64,000 nucleotides of DNA from Burkholderiaceae bacterium (GTDB lineage Bacteria > Pseudomonadota > Gammaproteobacteria > Burkholderiales > Rhodocyclaceae): positions 1 through 64,000 of the forward strand of contig JAIPCT010000006.1 of NCBI GenBank assembly GCA_021738065.1, in the 5' to 3' direction. Positions 37,940-49,331 of this stretch are shown piece after piece. Made by a program: the position numbers and the translations under genes. The notes below the pieces were generated by a model. That model saw nothing but the letters and a program-made list of their open reading frames with translations, was not told the origin of the DNA and did no database searches. Each line of letters starts with the position of its first letter. Positions within the stretch are counted from its first letter, which is position 1.

Positions 37940-39325
37940 ATGTCCTTTCCCGCACTGGCATTTGTCGACCTGGAAACCACTGGCGCCACGGCGACCGTAG
38001 ATCGAATTACTGAAATCGGCATTGTCGAGGTGGATGAGTCGGGTGTGTGCGAATGGTCTTGCCTGGTGAATCCGGGCGTCCCGATATCCGGCTTCATCGA
38101 GCGGCTGACGGGCATTTCCAATGCCATGGTCGCACAGGCGCCAGCTTTTGCGGATGTTGCCGCGGAAGTCAAGGCGCGCCTCGAGGGACGCCTTTTCATT
38201 GCCCACAACGCGCGTTTTGACTACGGCTTCCTGAAGAACGAATTCAAGCGTGCAGGACAGGTGTTTGGCGCAACGGTACTGTGCACCGTCAAGTTGTCGC
38301 GCAAGCTGTATCCGCAGCATGCAAAGCACAATCTGGACAGTCTGATCGAGCGCCATGGCCTGGCTGTCAGCAGTCGGCATCGAGCGTTGGGCGATGCCAG
38401 ACTGATCCACCAGTTTTGGCAACGCATCCAGGTCGAGATCGCGCCTGAATTGCTGGCTGACACCGTCAAGGCGCTGACGGCCCGCCCCAACCTGCCGGCC
38501 GGATTGGAGCCGGCGATGATAGACGGCTTGCCGGAAGGGCTGGGTGTCTACCTTTTCTACGGCGAGAATGCCTTGCCGCTCTATATCGGCAAAAGCAAGA
38601 AACTGAAGACCCGCGTGCTGTCTCACTTTGCCGCCGATCATGCGGCGGCGAAGGAAATGAATCTGGCGCGGCAGGTCAAACGCATCGAGTGTATCGAAAC
38701 CGCCGGTGAAATCGGTGCTCTGCTAAAAGAGGCGATGCTGATCAAGCAGTTGCAACCGATTCACAATCGTCGCCTGCGACGCAACGACGAGCTCTGTTTC
38801 TGGAAACTCGTCGAAACCGGCCCTGGTGAGTGGCGACCGGAGCTTGCGCGAGCCGATGAAGTCGAGCCTGATCAGCAGACCAATTTGTATGGGCCATTCA
38901 AGGACACAAGGGAAGCAAGGCGTGTTTTGACTGAATTGGCAAAACCACATCAACTCTGCCATGCCTTGCTGGGTCTCGAGACGGCGAAGTCAGGCGGGTC
39001 GTGTTTTGCCTACCCGTTGCAGCAATGCAAAGGGGCATGTGTCGGCGAAGACCCGGTGCAGTCGCATAGCGCGCGGTTGATGATGGCGTTGAGCCGCCAC
39101 CGGCTCGCTTCATGGCCTTTCGTGGGGCCGGCGCTGCTTCGCGAAGGCGATGAAGTGCACCTGGTCAACAACTGGCGCCATCTGGGGACGGCGCACAGTG
39201 AGGCGGACTTGCATGCGTTGCTGGAACTATCCGTGCCGCTATTCGACGGCGACAACTACCGCATTTTGCTCAAAGCGCTAGATCGAATGGTCCCGTTGTC
39301 GACCGACCGGGCTTTTCAGCCCTGA
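37940..39325 (+). CDS. DnaQ-like 3'-5' exonuclease fused to GIY-YIG nuclease
   Basis: A 461-aa fusion. Residues 1-165 form a DEDDh exonuclease like the polymerase III epsilon subunit (ExoI FVDLETTG, ExoII IAHNARFDYGFL, ExoIII HRALGDARL). Residues about 195-285 form a UvrC/Cho-type GIY-YIG domain (GVYLFYGENALPLYIGKSKKLKTRV), and the remaining C-terminal part resembles the Cho region. Such fusions occur across proteobacteria and are taken to act in nucleotide excision repair. The divergent radical SAM gene lies 69 bp away. Confidence 0.92.
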   Translation: MSFPALAFVDLETTGATATVDRITEIGIVEVDESGVCEWSCLVNPGVPISGFIERLTGISNAMVAQAPAFADVAAEVKARLEGRLFIAHNARFDYGFLKNEFKRAGQVFGATVLCTVKLSRKLYPQHAKHNLDSLIERHGLAVSSRHRALGDARLIHQFWQRIQVEIAPELLADTVKALTARPNLPAGLEPAMIDGLPEGLGVYLFYGENALPLYIGKSKKLKTRVLSHFAADHAAAKEMNLARQVKRIECIETAGEIGALLKEAMLIKQLQPIHNRRLRRNDELCFWKLVETGPGEWRPELARADEVEPDQQTNLYGPFKDTREARRVLTELAKPHQLCHALLGLETAKSGGSCFAYPLQQCKGACVGEDPVQSHSARLMMALSRHRLASWPFVGPALLREGDEVHLVNNWRHLGTAHSEADLHALLELSVPLFDGDNYRILLKALDRMVPLSTDRAFQP

Positions 39326-39414
39326 CGATGATCGCCGGCTGCCGCGAGCTGGTGGTTGCAGCCCGACCGTACTGGCTTGGACGAACCCAGCCCGTGAAGC
39401 CAGGCCGGAATTGA

Positions 39415-39660
39415 CTAGCTTGAAGCGCCGGGTTTCCGGCCAGGACTCTTGGGCGGAATGTATCCGGCGACGCGACATAGCACCGCCTCGATCTTTTCGC
39501 CGTTGTTGAATCGCGTCACGCTGCACTTGGAAATTTCGCCGCGTGCCGACAGGTCGGTAATCGAGCGCCGCACTTTTGCCAGCGAGAGTCCTGTTGCCGC
39601 GGCGATTTCAGAGTCAAACCGCTGGCCGTTGTCTTTCAAATATTGCATGATTTCTTGCAT
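39415..39660 (-). CDS. Small winged-helix DNA-binding protein
   Basis: An 81-aa protein from ATG 39660 (GGAG 8 bp upstream; an ATG at 39708 is also possible). MQEIMQYLKDNGQRFDSEIAAATGLSLAKVRRSITDLSARGEISKCSVTRF is a winged helix of the DprA/FaeA-like type, with a short basic tail. Regulatory targets are unknown; it is alone, next to tRNA-CAU and rpoD. Confidence 0.72.
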   Translation of the reverse strand: MQEIMQYLKDNGQRFDSEIAAATGLSLAKVRRSITDLSARGEISKCSVTRFNNGEKIEAVLCRVAGYIPPKSPGRKPGASS

Positions 39661-39791
39661 ATCAAGTGCTCCGCGTGAAGGTGACAATTTGGAATTCACC
39701 GTTTGCATTTATCAAATCCGATCCATTGGTGCCTGCAACTGAACGGGACGGAAAGGCATCGCCATCGATTTCCGCCAACCCCTTCGAATCC

Positions 39792-39867
39792 TGGTGGGCC
39801 CAGCGAGACTCGAACTCGCAACCAAAGGATTATGAGTCCTCTGCTCTAACCATTGAGCTACAGGCCC
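39792..39867 (-). tRNA. tRNA with CAU anticodon, probably tRNA-Ile2
   Basis: The cloverleaf is complete: GGGCCTG acceptor with two G:U pairs, CCA encoded, anticodon CAT at 39832-39834. The D-loop AGCTCAATGGTTAGAGC and anticodon arm resemble E. coli ileX (lysidine-modified Ile2) more than elongator Met. Presence of tilS would support this. It follows rpoD by 50 bp on the same strand. Confidence 0.85.
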
Positions 39868-39917
39868 TGTTTGAATCTGCAACAGCTCGCGTTGCAGGAG
39901 CCGTTGGCAATGCGTGA

Positions 39918-42191
<2,274 letters not shown>

Positions 42192-42303
42192 GACTATCCT
42201 CGGCTAGAACGCGATTTCGGCGCTTGGGGTCGTGAAAAACCGCGATGCTGGCAAGCGGCTTGGCTCAGCGCGCCGTGATAGCGCTGGAGAACCGCTAAGT
42301 ATA

Positions 42304-44055
42304 TCAGATTGGACTGCCGCTCGTCGAGGGACTAGTCGGATGCTTTTTTGCCAGCAATTCGGCAAGACGCAGCCGCTCTTGCGGACTCAGTTCATTGGCG
42401 CGGGCATAGAGTTGCTTGATTTCGGCCGTCAGGGCCGCTTGATGCAAATGCGCCACGCTGTCATTGAAAACCTCTTCCAGGGCGCCGAGATCGACTTCCT
42501 CCACCATGTTGGCTGCGATCGCCGAGATCAGTGCTTCGTGGGGCGTGTCGCGGAAAAACTCCAGAACGATGCCAAAGCCGCCCGAAGGCAACTCGCCGTG
42601 ATCGATGGCATCGGCGATGGCTTTGAGCGCTTCGCCTTCAACGCGTTCATGGTCGATCAGCTCCAGCGGCAGGCGCCCCGCCCATTCCGGCTTGTGCAGG
42701 ACGATTTGCAGCAGTTTGTATTCGACCGAGGAAGGTACCGGTCGTTGTTTCATCTGCGCCGGACCGTAGCGGCTGCGTGCCAGGGGCTTGAGTCCGCACT
42801 GGGCCTCGACTTCGGCTTGCGAGACCTGCGCGCGCTGGGCGATTTCACGGGTCAACTGCACTCGCAAAATAGGCGCCGCCATTTTCTGCAACAAGGGCTT
42901 CGCCGCATGCACCAGCATGGCGCGCCCCTCGGCCGTATTGGGGTTGGTCTGCTTGACCAGTTCACGCAACATAAATTCGCTGAGACGGGTCGCGCTTCGG
43001 GTTTGCTTCACAAACGCCTCTTTGCCATGCTCGCGGATAAACTCGTCCGGGTCCTGATTGCCGGGCATTTGCAGGATTTCGACTACCTTGTTGTCGGCCA
43101 GGTGGGCAAGGCTTACCTCCATGGCGCGCCAGGCGGCGCGATCGCCGGCGCTGTCGCGATCGAAACAAAACACCACGCGATTGGCCTGTTTCAAAAGTTT
43201 TTGAACATTGGCGTCGGTGGCGGCCGTTCCCAGTGTGGCGACCACGTTCTCGACCCCGCTTTGAGCCAGTCCGACGACATCCATATAGCCTTCCACCACC
43301 AGTACGGTGTCTTCTTCCTGGATGGCTTTGCGGGCTTGCGACAGCCCGTACAGTTCGCGACCCTTCTCGAACAGCGGCGTTTCCGGCGAATTCAGGTACT
43401 TCGGTTCACCCTCGCCGATGATCCGGCCGCCAAAGCCGATCACGTTGCCGCGCTGGTCGAGGATGGGAAACATGACGCGGTCGCGGAAGCGGTCGTAACG
43501 CCGGCCCTGCTCATTGACAATCACCAGGCCGCATTCAACCAGGGCCGGGTCGTTGTAATCGGGAAACACCTTCTGCAGGCCTTGCCAGTCGTCCGGCGCA
43601 TAGCCAAGGGCAAATCTGGCCGCAATTTCACCCGATACGCCGCGATTCTTGAAGTAATCGACGGCTTTTGGTGAAATTTTCAACTGTTCGCGATAGAAGC
43701 GCATGGCCAGCGCCATGACTTCGGTCAACGGCGCCTTCTTCGCCCGCATCGCGGCGTTGCGTTCCTCCTGCGGTACTTGCAGGCCAGCGGAGGAGGCGAG
43801 GTCTTCAACGGCCTCGATGAAGCCGATACCCGCATGCTGCATCAAAAAGCCGATGGCGCTGCCGTGCGCGCCGCAACCGAAGCAGTGATAGAACTGCTTG
43901 GACGGGCTTACCGTGAAGGACGGGGTTTTCTCGGAATGAAAGGGACAGCAGGCGCTGTAATTGGCGCCGGCCTTGCGCAAGGGAACGTAGCGTTCGACCA
44001 CATCGACGATGTCGATGCGGGCGAGCAGTTCCTGAATGAAGCTTTCCGGGATCAC
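42304..44055 (-). CDS. dnaG: DNA primase DnaG
   Basis: DnaG synthesises RNA primers at the replication fork. The 583-aa product has an N-terminal CHC2 zinc-binding domain (YSACCPFHSEKTPSFTVSPSKQFYHCFGCGAHG). The RNA-polymerase core and Toprim region contains VLVVEGYMDVVGLAQSGVENVVATLGTA. A shorter C-terminal DnaB-interacting domain completes it. It stands between yqeY and rpoD in the conserved cluster. Confidence 0.98.
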   Translation of the reverse strand: MIPESFIQELLARIDIVDVVERYVPLRKAGANYSACCPFHSEKTPSFTVSPSKQFYHCFGCGAHGSAIGFLMQHAGIGFIEAVEDLASSAGLQVPQEERNAAMRAKKAPLTEVMALAMRFYREQLKISPKAVDYFKNRGVSGEIAARFALGYAPDDWQGLQKVFPDYNDPALVECGLVIVNEQGRRYDRFRDRVMFPILDQRGNVIGFGGRIIGEGEPKYLNSPETPLFEKGRELYGLSQARKAIQEEDTVLVVEGYMDVVGLAQSGVENVVATLGTAATDANVQKLLKQANRVVFCFDRDSAGDRAAWRAMEVSLAHLADNKVVEILQMPGNQDPDEFIREHGKEAFVKQTRSATRLSEFMLRELVKQTNPNTAEGRAMLVHAAKPLLQKMAAPILRVQLTREIAQRAQVSQAEVEAQCGLKPLARSRYGPAQMKQRPVPSSVEYKLLQIVLHKPEWAGRLPLELIDHERVEGEALKAIADAIDHGELPSGGFGIVLEFFRDTPHEALISAIAANMVEEVDLGALEEVFNDSVAHLHQAALTAEIKQLYARANELSPQERLRLAELLAKKHPTSPSTSGSPI

Positions 44056-44071
44056 GAGGGCATTATGCCCC

Positions 44072-44524
44072 TCAAACTGCGGCTGACAGCCTGGCCTTGA
44101 CCAGCTTGGAGACTTCGCCCATGTCGGCGCGGCCGGCGACCTGGGGTTTGACCAGGGCGATCACCTTGCCCATGTCGGACGGGGCTTTGGCGCCGGATTC
44201 GATGACCGCGGCGCTCACGATCGCCTCGATTTCCGCAGCACTCAGGCCTTGCGGCATGTAGGTGGCGAGCACCGAGGATTCGAACTTCTCGACATCCGCC
44301 AGATCCTGCCGCTTGGCGGCTTCGTATTGGGTGATGGAGTCCTTGCGCTGCTTGAGCATTTTTTCGATCACGGCAATCACCGCCGCATCATCGATGTCCA
44401 CCTGTTCGTCCACCCGTTTTTGCTTGATCGCGGCGCGCAGCAGGCTCAGTGCCTCCTTGCGCGCCTTTTCACCGGCCTTCATGGCGGTCTTCCAGTCATC
44501 GTCAATGCGGGTTTCAAGTGTCAT
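44072..44524 (-). CDS. yqeY: GatB/YqeY domain protein
   Basis: A 150-aa protein of the YqeY family, similar to the tail domain of GatB/GatE amidotransferase subunits. It contains KARKEALSLLRAAIKQKRVDEQVDIDDAAVIAVIEKMLKQRKDSI. Its cellular task is not firmly known. It lies between rpsU and dnaG, 17 bp upstream of dnaG. Confidence 0.95.
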   Translation of the reverse strand: MTLETRIDDDWKTAMKAGEKARKEALSLLRAAIKQKRVDEQVDIDDAAVIAVIEKMLKQRKDSITQYEAAKRQDLADVEKFESSVLATYMPQGLSAAEIEAIVSAAVIESGAKAPSDMGKVIALVKPQVAGRADMGEVSKLVKARLSAAV

Positions 44525-44578
44525 GGCATTTTCCTTCGCGTTGGCGTGAGTATCGTCCTCGACTCACGTCTTGGACAT

Positions 44579-44608
44579 AAAACACAAAAACCGCCGAAAG
44601 GCGGTTTC
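44579..44608 (-). terminator. Attenuator/terminator after rpsU
   Basis: AACCGCC-TTTC-GGCGGTT on the minus strand is followed by TTTGTGTTTTATG. It sits in the same place as the rpsU-dnaG intergenic terminator of other proteobacteria, which sets high S21 and low primase levels. Confidence 0.75.
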
Positions 44609-44666
44609 CGATATCAAGCGAGACAAGCGTTGCGGTTCACCCGATTGCGGCGAACCACGACCCGGA

Positions 44667-44879
44667 TCAATACATCTTGGGCGGCAGCAACTGGCTGCGA
44701 ATGCGCTTGTGGTGGCGCTTGACGGCAGCGGCCGCCTTGCGCTTGCGCTCGGTGGTGGGCTTTTCGTAGAACTCGCGTGCGCGCAGTTCGGTAAGCAGAC
44801 CAGTCTTTTCGATCGCGCGCTTGAAGCGGCGGATCGCGACTTCAAACGGCTCGTTTTCCTTGAGGCGAATACCCGGCAT
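44667..44879 (-). CDS. rpsU: 30S ribosomal protein S21
   Basis: The 70-aa product [48 protein letters not shown]...H is a typical basic S21, needed for initiation on the 30S subunit near the anti-Shine-Dalgarno. It is the first gene of the macromolecular synthesis cluster, with a strong promoter 33 bp upstream. Confidence 0.97.
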   Translation of the reverse strand: MPGIRLKENEPFEVAIRRFKRAIEKTGLLTELRAREFYEKPTTERKRKAAAAVKRHHKRIRSQLLPPKMY

Positions 44880-44912
44880 TGCAATTATCCTGGAGAGCGG
44901 GGAAAGCCGGGC

Positions 44913-44940
44913 ATTCTAAACGCTTTGCCATGTATGTCAA
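44913..44940 (-). promoter_or_regulatory. Sigma-70 promoter of rpsU
   Basis: TTGACA (44940-44935 on the minus strand), 16 bp, TAGAAT (44918-44913). It is a near-consensus promoter 33 bp before the rpsU ATG and lies within the end of pbpC-side intergenic DNA. Confidence 0.75.
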
Positions 44941-44956
44941 TTCTTTCGGTGCGCGT

Positions 44957-47146
44957 TCAGCGAGCTTTGCGCAGGGCGCGGACTTCGAACTCCACCGCGT
45001 CCAGCTCGCGGTTTCCCGCATCGAGCAGTGCCAGGCGGTGCTTTCCGGGCTGCGGCAGCCAGTGGCTGGGGCGGTCGGCGCGGCCCGCCGGCTGCTTGTC
45101 GATATGCCATTGCCAGCCGGGCTCGCCGCTGGCGGAAAGCTGCAGCAGCAGGCGCTGGCGCTGCGGCGGAATGTCGGGGTCGAGCGCGATCACGGTTCCT
45201 TCGGTCGGATAGCGAATGCGCGCCAGTTCTTTGGCCTGTGCCGCGCGCACCACGCTGCGCTCGCTGCCGGCCAGAAACCACTCGCGGCGTGCCGGTTCGC
45301 CGCGGTAGCCGGCGGAAGGCTCGAAGCGGATCTGGCGCGCCACCACGCCGGCAGGGGCCTTGGGCGCCGCGCTGAGGACGCGACTGCGCCCGGCATCGTC
45401 GCCACGGTGCAGCCAGTCCATCACCTCGCGCCAGACCGGGGCGGCGCCCGAAATCCCGGAAACATCGTGCATCGCCTCGCCCGAGGCGTTGCCGACCCAG
45501 ACCGCCACGGTGTAGCGTTGCGTGAAACCGGCCGCCCAGTTGTCGCGCATGTCCTTGCTGGTGCCGGTCTTGGCGGCGCTCCAGTAAGGCGTGGCGAACC
45601 AGGATTCGAGGCCGAAAGTGCCGGCGCGCGCGGCGCGGTCGGACAGAATGTCGGCCACCAGAAAACTTGCGGCGGCCGACAGCGCCCGCTGCGGCCGCCC
45701 GGAAAAAGCGCCGCAGGCGTCGCCGCGACAGGGAGCGAGTTTGCCGTCCGGCGTGGCGCGCAGCGCCGTCCAGCGCCCCTGATTGGCCAGCGTGCGAAAG
45801 GCATTGGCCAGACTCAGCAGCGAAATGTCGGTCGAGCCCAGCGCCAGGCTGTAGCCGTACCAGTCGCCGCGCTCGGTCAGGCTGTCGAAGCCGAAGCGGC
45901 GCAGGCCCTGCTGGAAATTGTCGGCGCCGATGCGGACCAGGGTTTTTACCGCCGGCACATTGAGCGAGCCGGCCAGCGCGACCCGGGCGCTGACCCAGCC
46001 GTGGTAGTCCGGCTCGTAATTCTGCGGCGCGTAGAGGCCGTTGCCGGTCGCCAGAGCCAGCGGCGCGTCTTCGATCAGCGAGGCGGCGGTGAGGTCACGC
46101 CGTTCGAAGGCCATGCCATACAGAAAGGGTTTCAGCGTCGATCCGGCCTGGCGCAGGGCGGTGACGCCATCCACCTGCGCTGCCGCCGAGATGTCGCCAC
46201 TGGACCCCACCCACGCGAGAATCTCGCCCGTGGCGTTGTCCACCACCACGACCGCGCCATCATGCGCATTGCGTTTGTCCAGCGCGGTCAGATGGCGGCG
46301 CAGGGTGTCGCTGGCGAATCCCTGCAAAGCGGCATCGAGGGTGGATGCGAGGCGCTGTCCCGGTCGGCTCAGCAGCTTCACGGCCAGATGCGGGGCGAGC
46401 TGCGGTGTCTGGTCGGGGCGATACAAAACACTGCCGAGGGTCACCGCCGCGACGCTGTCGATATCCCCGCATAGCGCTTCGCGTTGCATCTCGCGCAGCA
46501 GGCCGCAGGCACGGCGGGCGACGACATCGGGTTTGGCGTTCGGTGCCCGCAGCAAGGCGGCGGCCAGCGCCGCTTCCTGCTCGTCGAGCCCCTCCGGCCA
46601 CTTGTCGAACAGAGCGCGGCTCATGGCCGCGACGCCTTCGAGTTCGCCGCGAAACGAGACCAGGTTCAAATACGCTTCAAGGATCTGATCCTTGTTCCAG
46701 CTGCGCTCGAGGCGCAAGGCGGCCGTCGTCTGGCCGAGCTTTTGCAGAATGCTGCGGCGGCCGTTCTTGCGGTTTTCTCTGTCGAGCAAGCCCACCAGCT
46801 GCATGCTCAGCGTGCTGGCGCCGCGCGTGTTGCCGTGCCACAGCTTGCCCCAGGCGCCGGCGGCCGCGGCTTGCCAGTCCACCCCGGCGTGCTCGTTGAA
46901 GCGCTTGTCTTCGGAAATCAGCACCGCGCGTTTCAGCGTCGGCGCTATCTCATGCAGTGGCGTCCATGGCAGGCGCCGCACGCCGTAGTCGAGGCGCAAG
47001 GTCGCCAGCGGTGTGCCGTCGCGCGCCAGCAGCCATGCATCGGAAGCCCGATGGGCGGCGCGCACCTCGGCGAACGAAGGCAGCGCCAGGGCCGGCTGGC
47101 TGGCCAGCATCAGCGCTGCGGCGAGCCATCGCAGCCGGTAATTCAT
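44957..47146 (-). CDS. pbpC: Penicillin-binding protein 1C
   Basis: PBP1C is a bifunctional periplasmic peptidoglycan enzyme. The 729-aa product has a signal anchor (RWLAAALMLASQPALA). A GT51 glycosyltransferase domain contains VLISEDKRFNEHAGVDWQA, and the transpeptidase has SXXK RQAGSTLKPFLYG and KTGTS near residue 515. A BiPBP_C-type beta domain ends the protein. The pairing with an alpha-2-macroglobulin gene nearby is a known association (pbpC-yfhM); here two extra genes separate them. Confidence 0.94.
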   Translation of the reverse strand: MNYRLRWLAAALMLASQPALALPSFAEVRAAHRASDAWLLARDGTPLATLRLDYGVRRLPWTPLHEIAPTLKRAVLISEDKRFNEHAGVDWQAAAAGAWGKLWHGNTRGASTLSMQLVGLLDRENRKNGRRSILQKLGQTTAALRLERSWNKDQILEAYLNLVSFRGELEGVAAMSRALFDKWPEGLDEQEAALAAALLRAPNAKPDVVARRACGLLREMQREALCGDIDSVAAVTLGSVLYRPDQTPQLAPHLAVKLLSRPGQRLASTLDAALQGFASDTLRRHLTALDKRNAHDGAVVVVDNATGEILAWVGSSGDISAAAQVDGVTALRQAGSTLKPFLYGMAFERRDLTAASLIEDAPLALATGNGLYAPQNYEPDYHGWVSARVALAGSLNVPAVKTLVRIGADNFQQGLRRFGFDSLTERGDWYGYSLALGSTDISLLSLANAFRTLANQGRWTALRATPDGKLAPCRGDACGAFSGRPQRALSAAASFLVADILSDRAARAGTFGLESWFATPYWSAAKTGTSKDMRDNWAAGFTQRYTVAVWVGNASGEAMHDVSGISGAAPVWREVMDWLHRGDDAGRSRVLSAAPKAPAGVVARQIRFEPSAGYRGEPARREWFLAGSERSVVRAAQAKELARIRYPTEGTVIALDPDIPPQRQRLLLQLSASGEPGWQWHIDKQPAGRADRPSHWLPQPGKHRLALLDAGNRELDAVEFEVRALRKAR

Positions 47147-47161
47147 TCTGGGAAACTCGGA

Positions 47162-47300
47162 TTAACCACAGAGACACAGAGGCACAGAGGAAGGCGATGA
47201 ATCAACGCTGTTTGAGTCGGCGGCTTCCCAGTCCGTGGATGATCCGACGTCAGGATTCGGCGCTTTGTTTTTTCTCTGTGTTCTCTGTGTCTCTGTGGTG
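47162..47300. repeat. Long-range inverted repeat pair, CACAGAGA type
   Basis: Left arm ACCACAGAGACACAGAGGCA (47165-) and right arm CTCTGTGTCTCTGTGGT (to 47299) are inverted, about 29 bp each and 80 bp apart, in the 170-bp gap between pbpC and the next gene. The repeats have a 9-10-bp internal period. Confidence 0.85.
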
Positions 47301-47317
47301 AGGTTTTTGAGTTCATT

Positions 47318-48391
47318 TCAGCCAAGCGCCAGTGCCGCCATCAGCCAATCCGCCGCCTGGTCGGCACCGCTGGCCAAGGGCAGTTTTGGCGCCGGGCGTT
47401 GCCGGAGCTGGCGCAACTCCTCGATGAAGTCGCCGGCCATCAACTGTGCGCGCGTCAGCTCGCGGGCACAGGCGTTGGTGTTGAGCCATGCGGCGAAAAA
47501 CGGTGTTTCCGGCCAGTCGTCGCGTTCCAGGTAGAGGATGGGAATGCCGCTGCAGGCTGCTTCGACAAACGTGCCGTAGCCCGGTTTGGTGACCACGGCA
47601 TCGACGCTGGCGAGCAGATCGCTGAAGTCCAGCCCGGCAATCTCGAAGCTGCGCGCGTCGTCCCGCTGCACGTTCCACTCGCCCGGCAGCAGCCAGTTGA
47701 TGCCCGGCGTCTGCGGCCAGCTTGCCACCGGCAGGCGAAACTCCATGCCTCCCATGGCGAGCAGTATCCAGCAGTCATTTACGTCAAGCTTCAGCAACCG
47801 CGCCGCGCGCCGACGATCGCGCCTGCCAATCCGCGCGATGGGTGCGATGTCGTGATGACGTAGCGCATCCATCGGCAGTCCCGGCGTGACGCGCAGAAAG
47901 CTGCGGCCGGCGTTGTAGGCGGCGAGAATCTGGTCGTGAATCGGCCCGGCCCAGGTCTCCGTGCCGAAGTAGTGGGCGAACAGGTCCGCCCAGTTCAGCG
48001 AGCACATTCCGGCGGCGGCAATGCCGGCTTCGGCGGCGGCGGCCAGCGGCAGGTAGGCGACGTTGCTCAGCGCCGCGTCAATATCGTGCCGCCGGAGCCA
48101 GAGGGCTTCTGCGGCCACCCGCGTCGGCCAGTCGCCATGAAAGTCGCGATAGCGCTGTGCGCTGGCAGGCAAATCGATATCCACGGCGTTGTGCATCACG
48201 TAGCCGAAGTCGCGCGCTTCGGGCACATGTTCGAAGCTGGCGTCGATACGACGCGCCAGATGTTCGCGCGGCAAGGCGCTGCGTACTGTCAGATGCAGCG
48301 TCGGCGCCAGGCGAGCCAGGCGATTCAGTACCGGCGCGGTCTGCGCCAGATGCCCGAGGCCGTGGGCAGAAATGTCCGCCAGCAAACGCAT
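47318..48391 (-). CDS. Glycosyltransferase-like protein (GT-B, GT28-type)
   Basis: A 357-aa GT-B-like protein. MRLLADISAHGLGHLAQTAPVLNRLARLAPTLHLTVRS forms the N-terminal lobe. The donor lobe ends DLLASVDAVVTKPGYGTFVEAACSGIPILYLERDDWPETPFFAAWL, the GT28/MurG-type nucleotide-sugar signature. A transferase or sugar-nucleotide-binding role in envelope assembly is likely given the PBP1C neighbour, but the reaction is unknown. Confidence 0.75.
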   Translation of the reverse strand: MRLLADISAHGLGHLAQTAPVLNRLARLAPTLHLTVRSALPREHLARRIDASFEHVPEARDFGYVMHNAVDIDLPASAQRYRDFHGDWPTRVAAEALWLRRHDIDAALSNVAYLPLAAAAEAGIAAAGMCSLNWADLFAHYFGTETWAGPIHDQILAAYNAGRSFLRVTPGLPMDALRHHDIAPIARIGRRDRRRAARLLKLDVNDCWILLAMGGMEFRLPVASWPQTPGINWLLPGEWNVQRDDARSFEIAGLDFSDLLASVDAVVTKPGYGTFVEAACSGIPILYLERDDWPETPFFAAWLNTNACARELTRAQLMAGDFIEELRQLRQRPAPKLPLASGADQAADWLMAALALG

Positions 48392-48397
48392 CGGTTT

Positions 48398-48715
48398 TCA
48401 GCTCGCAAGATTGAGGCGGCGCGCCACCCGCTTGTCGACAAAACTGCGTGCCGCGAAATCCGTGCCGCCGGCGGCCTTGGCCGCCTCGACCGCTTCGGTA
48501 TCGAAAGTCGCCGCGCAGGTGATGATGTCCACCTGGGGATGCAGAGCCCTCAGCCGCACGATGTGGTCCAACGCGTCGCGCCGCCCCAGGTCGATGACGA
48601 TGCAGTCGGGTGTCTCGCTGCTGGCATTGCCCAGCATGGTCGCGCCGGCGGCCTTCCAGACCGATTCAAGGCGCAAGCGCGTGGTCAGGTCGTGACACAG
48701 AAGCAGAATTTTCAT
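48398..48715 (-). CDS. Receiver-like (CheY-fold) small protein
   Basis: A 105-aa protein from ATG 48715, MKILLLCHDLTTRLRLESVWKAAGATMLGNASSETPDCIVIDLGRRDALDHIVRLRALHPQVDIITCA. The VIDLG position corresponds to a receiver phospho-acceptor Asp, but the N-terminal acidic pair is replaced by CHD, so phosphorylation is doubtful. It begins 6 bp from the preceding glycosyltransferase gene. The function is unknown. Confidence 0.7.
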   Translation of the reverse strand: MKILLLCHDLTTRLRLESVWKAAGATMLGNASSETPDCIVIDLGRRDALDHIVRLRALHPQVDIITCAATFDTEAVEAAKAAGGTDFAARSFVDKRVARRLNLAS

Positions 48716-48734
48716 AATCCGAAAAACCTCATTT

Positions 48735-48868
48735 GAACCACGGCGGGCACGGCGACACGGTGACGGCAGCAAAGTGCTTGGCAAAACTCTCCCTTGCCCC
48801 GTGGGTGATGCTGAGTCATTTGCAAGCTTTTGATTTTAAGCCGTGTTCGCCGTGTCGCCGTGGTGAAC
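48735..48868. repeat. Long-range inverted repeat pair, CACGGCGA type
   Basis: GAACCACGGCGGGCACGGCG (48735-48766) is inverted against CGCCGTGTCGCCGTGGTGAAC (48840-48868), 73 bp apart. It has the same layout as the pairs at 47.2 and 60.9 kb, with a different inner sequence. Confidence 0.85.
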
Positions 48869-48921
48869 TGATTTTTCCAAGACAACCTTTCCTTTGTTGC
48901 GAGTCTGTGGCCCAACGGATA

Positions 48922-48945
48922 CGCCGTATCGCCAGCGCCGACTTT
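48922..48945 (-). repeat. Dispersed 24-bp repeat, copy after the macroglobulin gene
   Basis: CGCCGTATCGCCAGCGCCGA, perfect consensus, 12 bp past the end of the gene fragment at 48957. Confidence 0.8.
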
Positions 48946-48956
48946 CCGGCGCTGAA

Positions 48957-49331
48957 TCACCACACGACCACTTTGTCGTTCGGCACTTCGCCGAATACGT
49001 CCGGGGCATACATCGCCTCGACGCGCGTGGGCGGCAGGGCGAATTCACCGGTGTTGTTGATGCGCACGGTGTAGTCGATGCTGAAGCGGCCCTGGGGCAC
49101 GACTTCGTAGTAGGCGCGGAAGTTGGCGAAGGTCCGCTCGACGTAGGTGGGCCACAGGCGGCGCGCGCGCGCGTCTTCGGTCAGGGTGGCGATGCGCGAA
49201 TCGCGGCCGTCGCCATCGCCGAGTATTCGCCCGCCGGCCGGGGTCGGGTCGCTGACGGCGACCCAGCTCATGTCTTGCGCGGCCTCGATGTCGAGCCTGA
49301 CGCGCCACAGGTCGCCGCGGCTGACCTTGCC
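48957..49331 (-). pseudogene. Detached C-terminal domain of alpha-2-macroglobulin
   Basis: Past the TAA at 49332-49334 the same frame continues GKVSRGDLWRVRLDIEAAQDMSWVAVSDPTPAGGRIL and ends with PDVFGEVPNDKVVVW. This is the last beta domain of bacterial macroglobulins (about 124 codons). No start codon with a Shine-Dalgarno is placed for independent translation, so it is probably no longer made unless the stop is read through. Confidence 0.88.

Noticed and set aside
37871-38641. Extension of the radical SAM ORF
   Set aside because: Antisense to the exonuclease gene; homology starts at MTDSFPIRYVDP.
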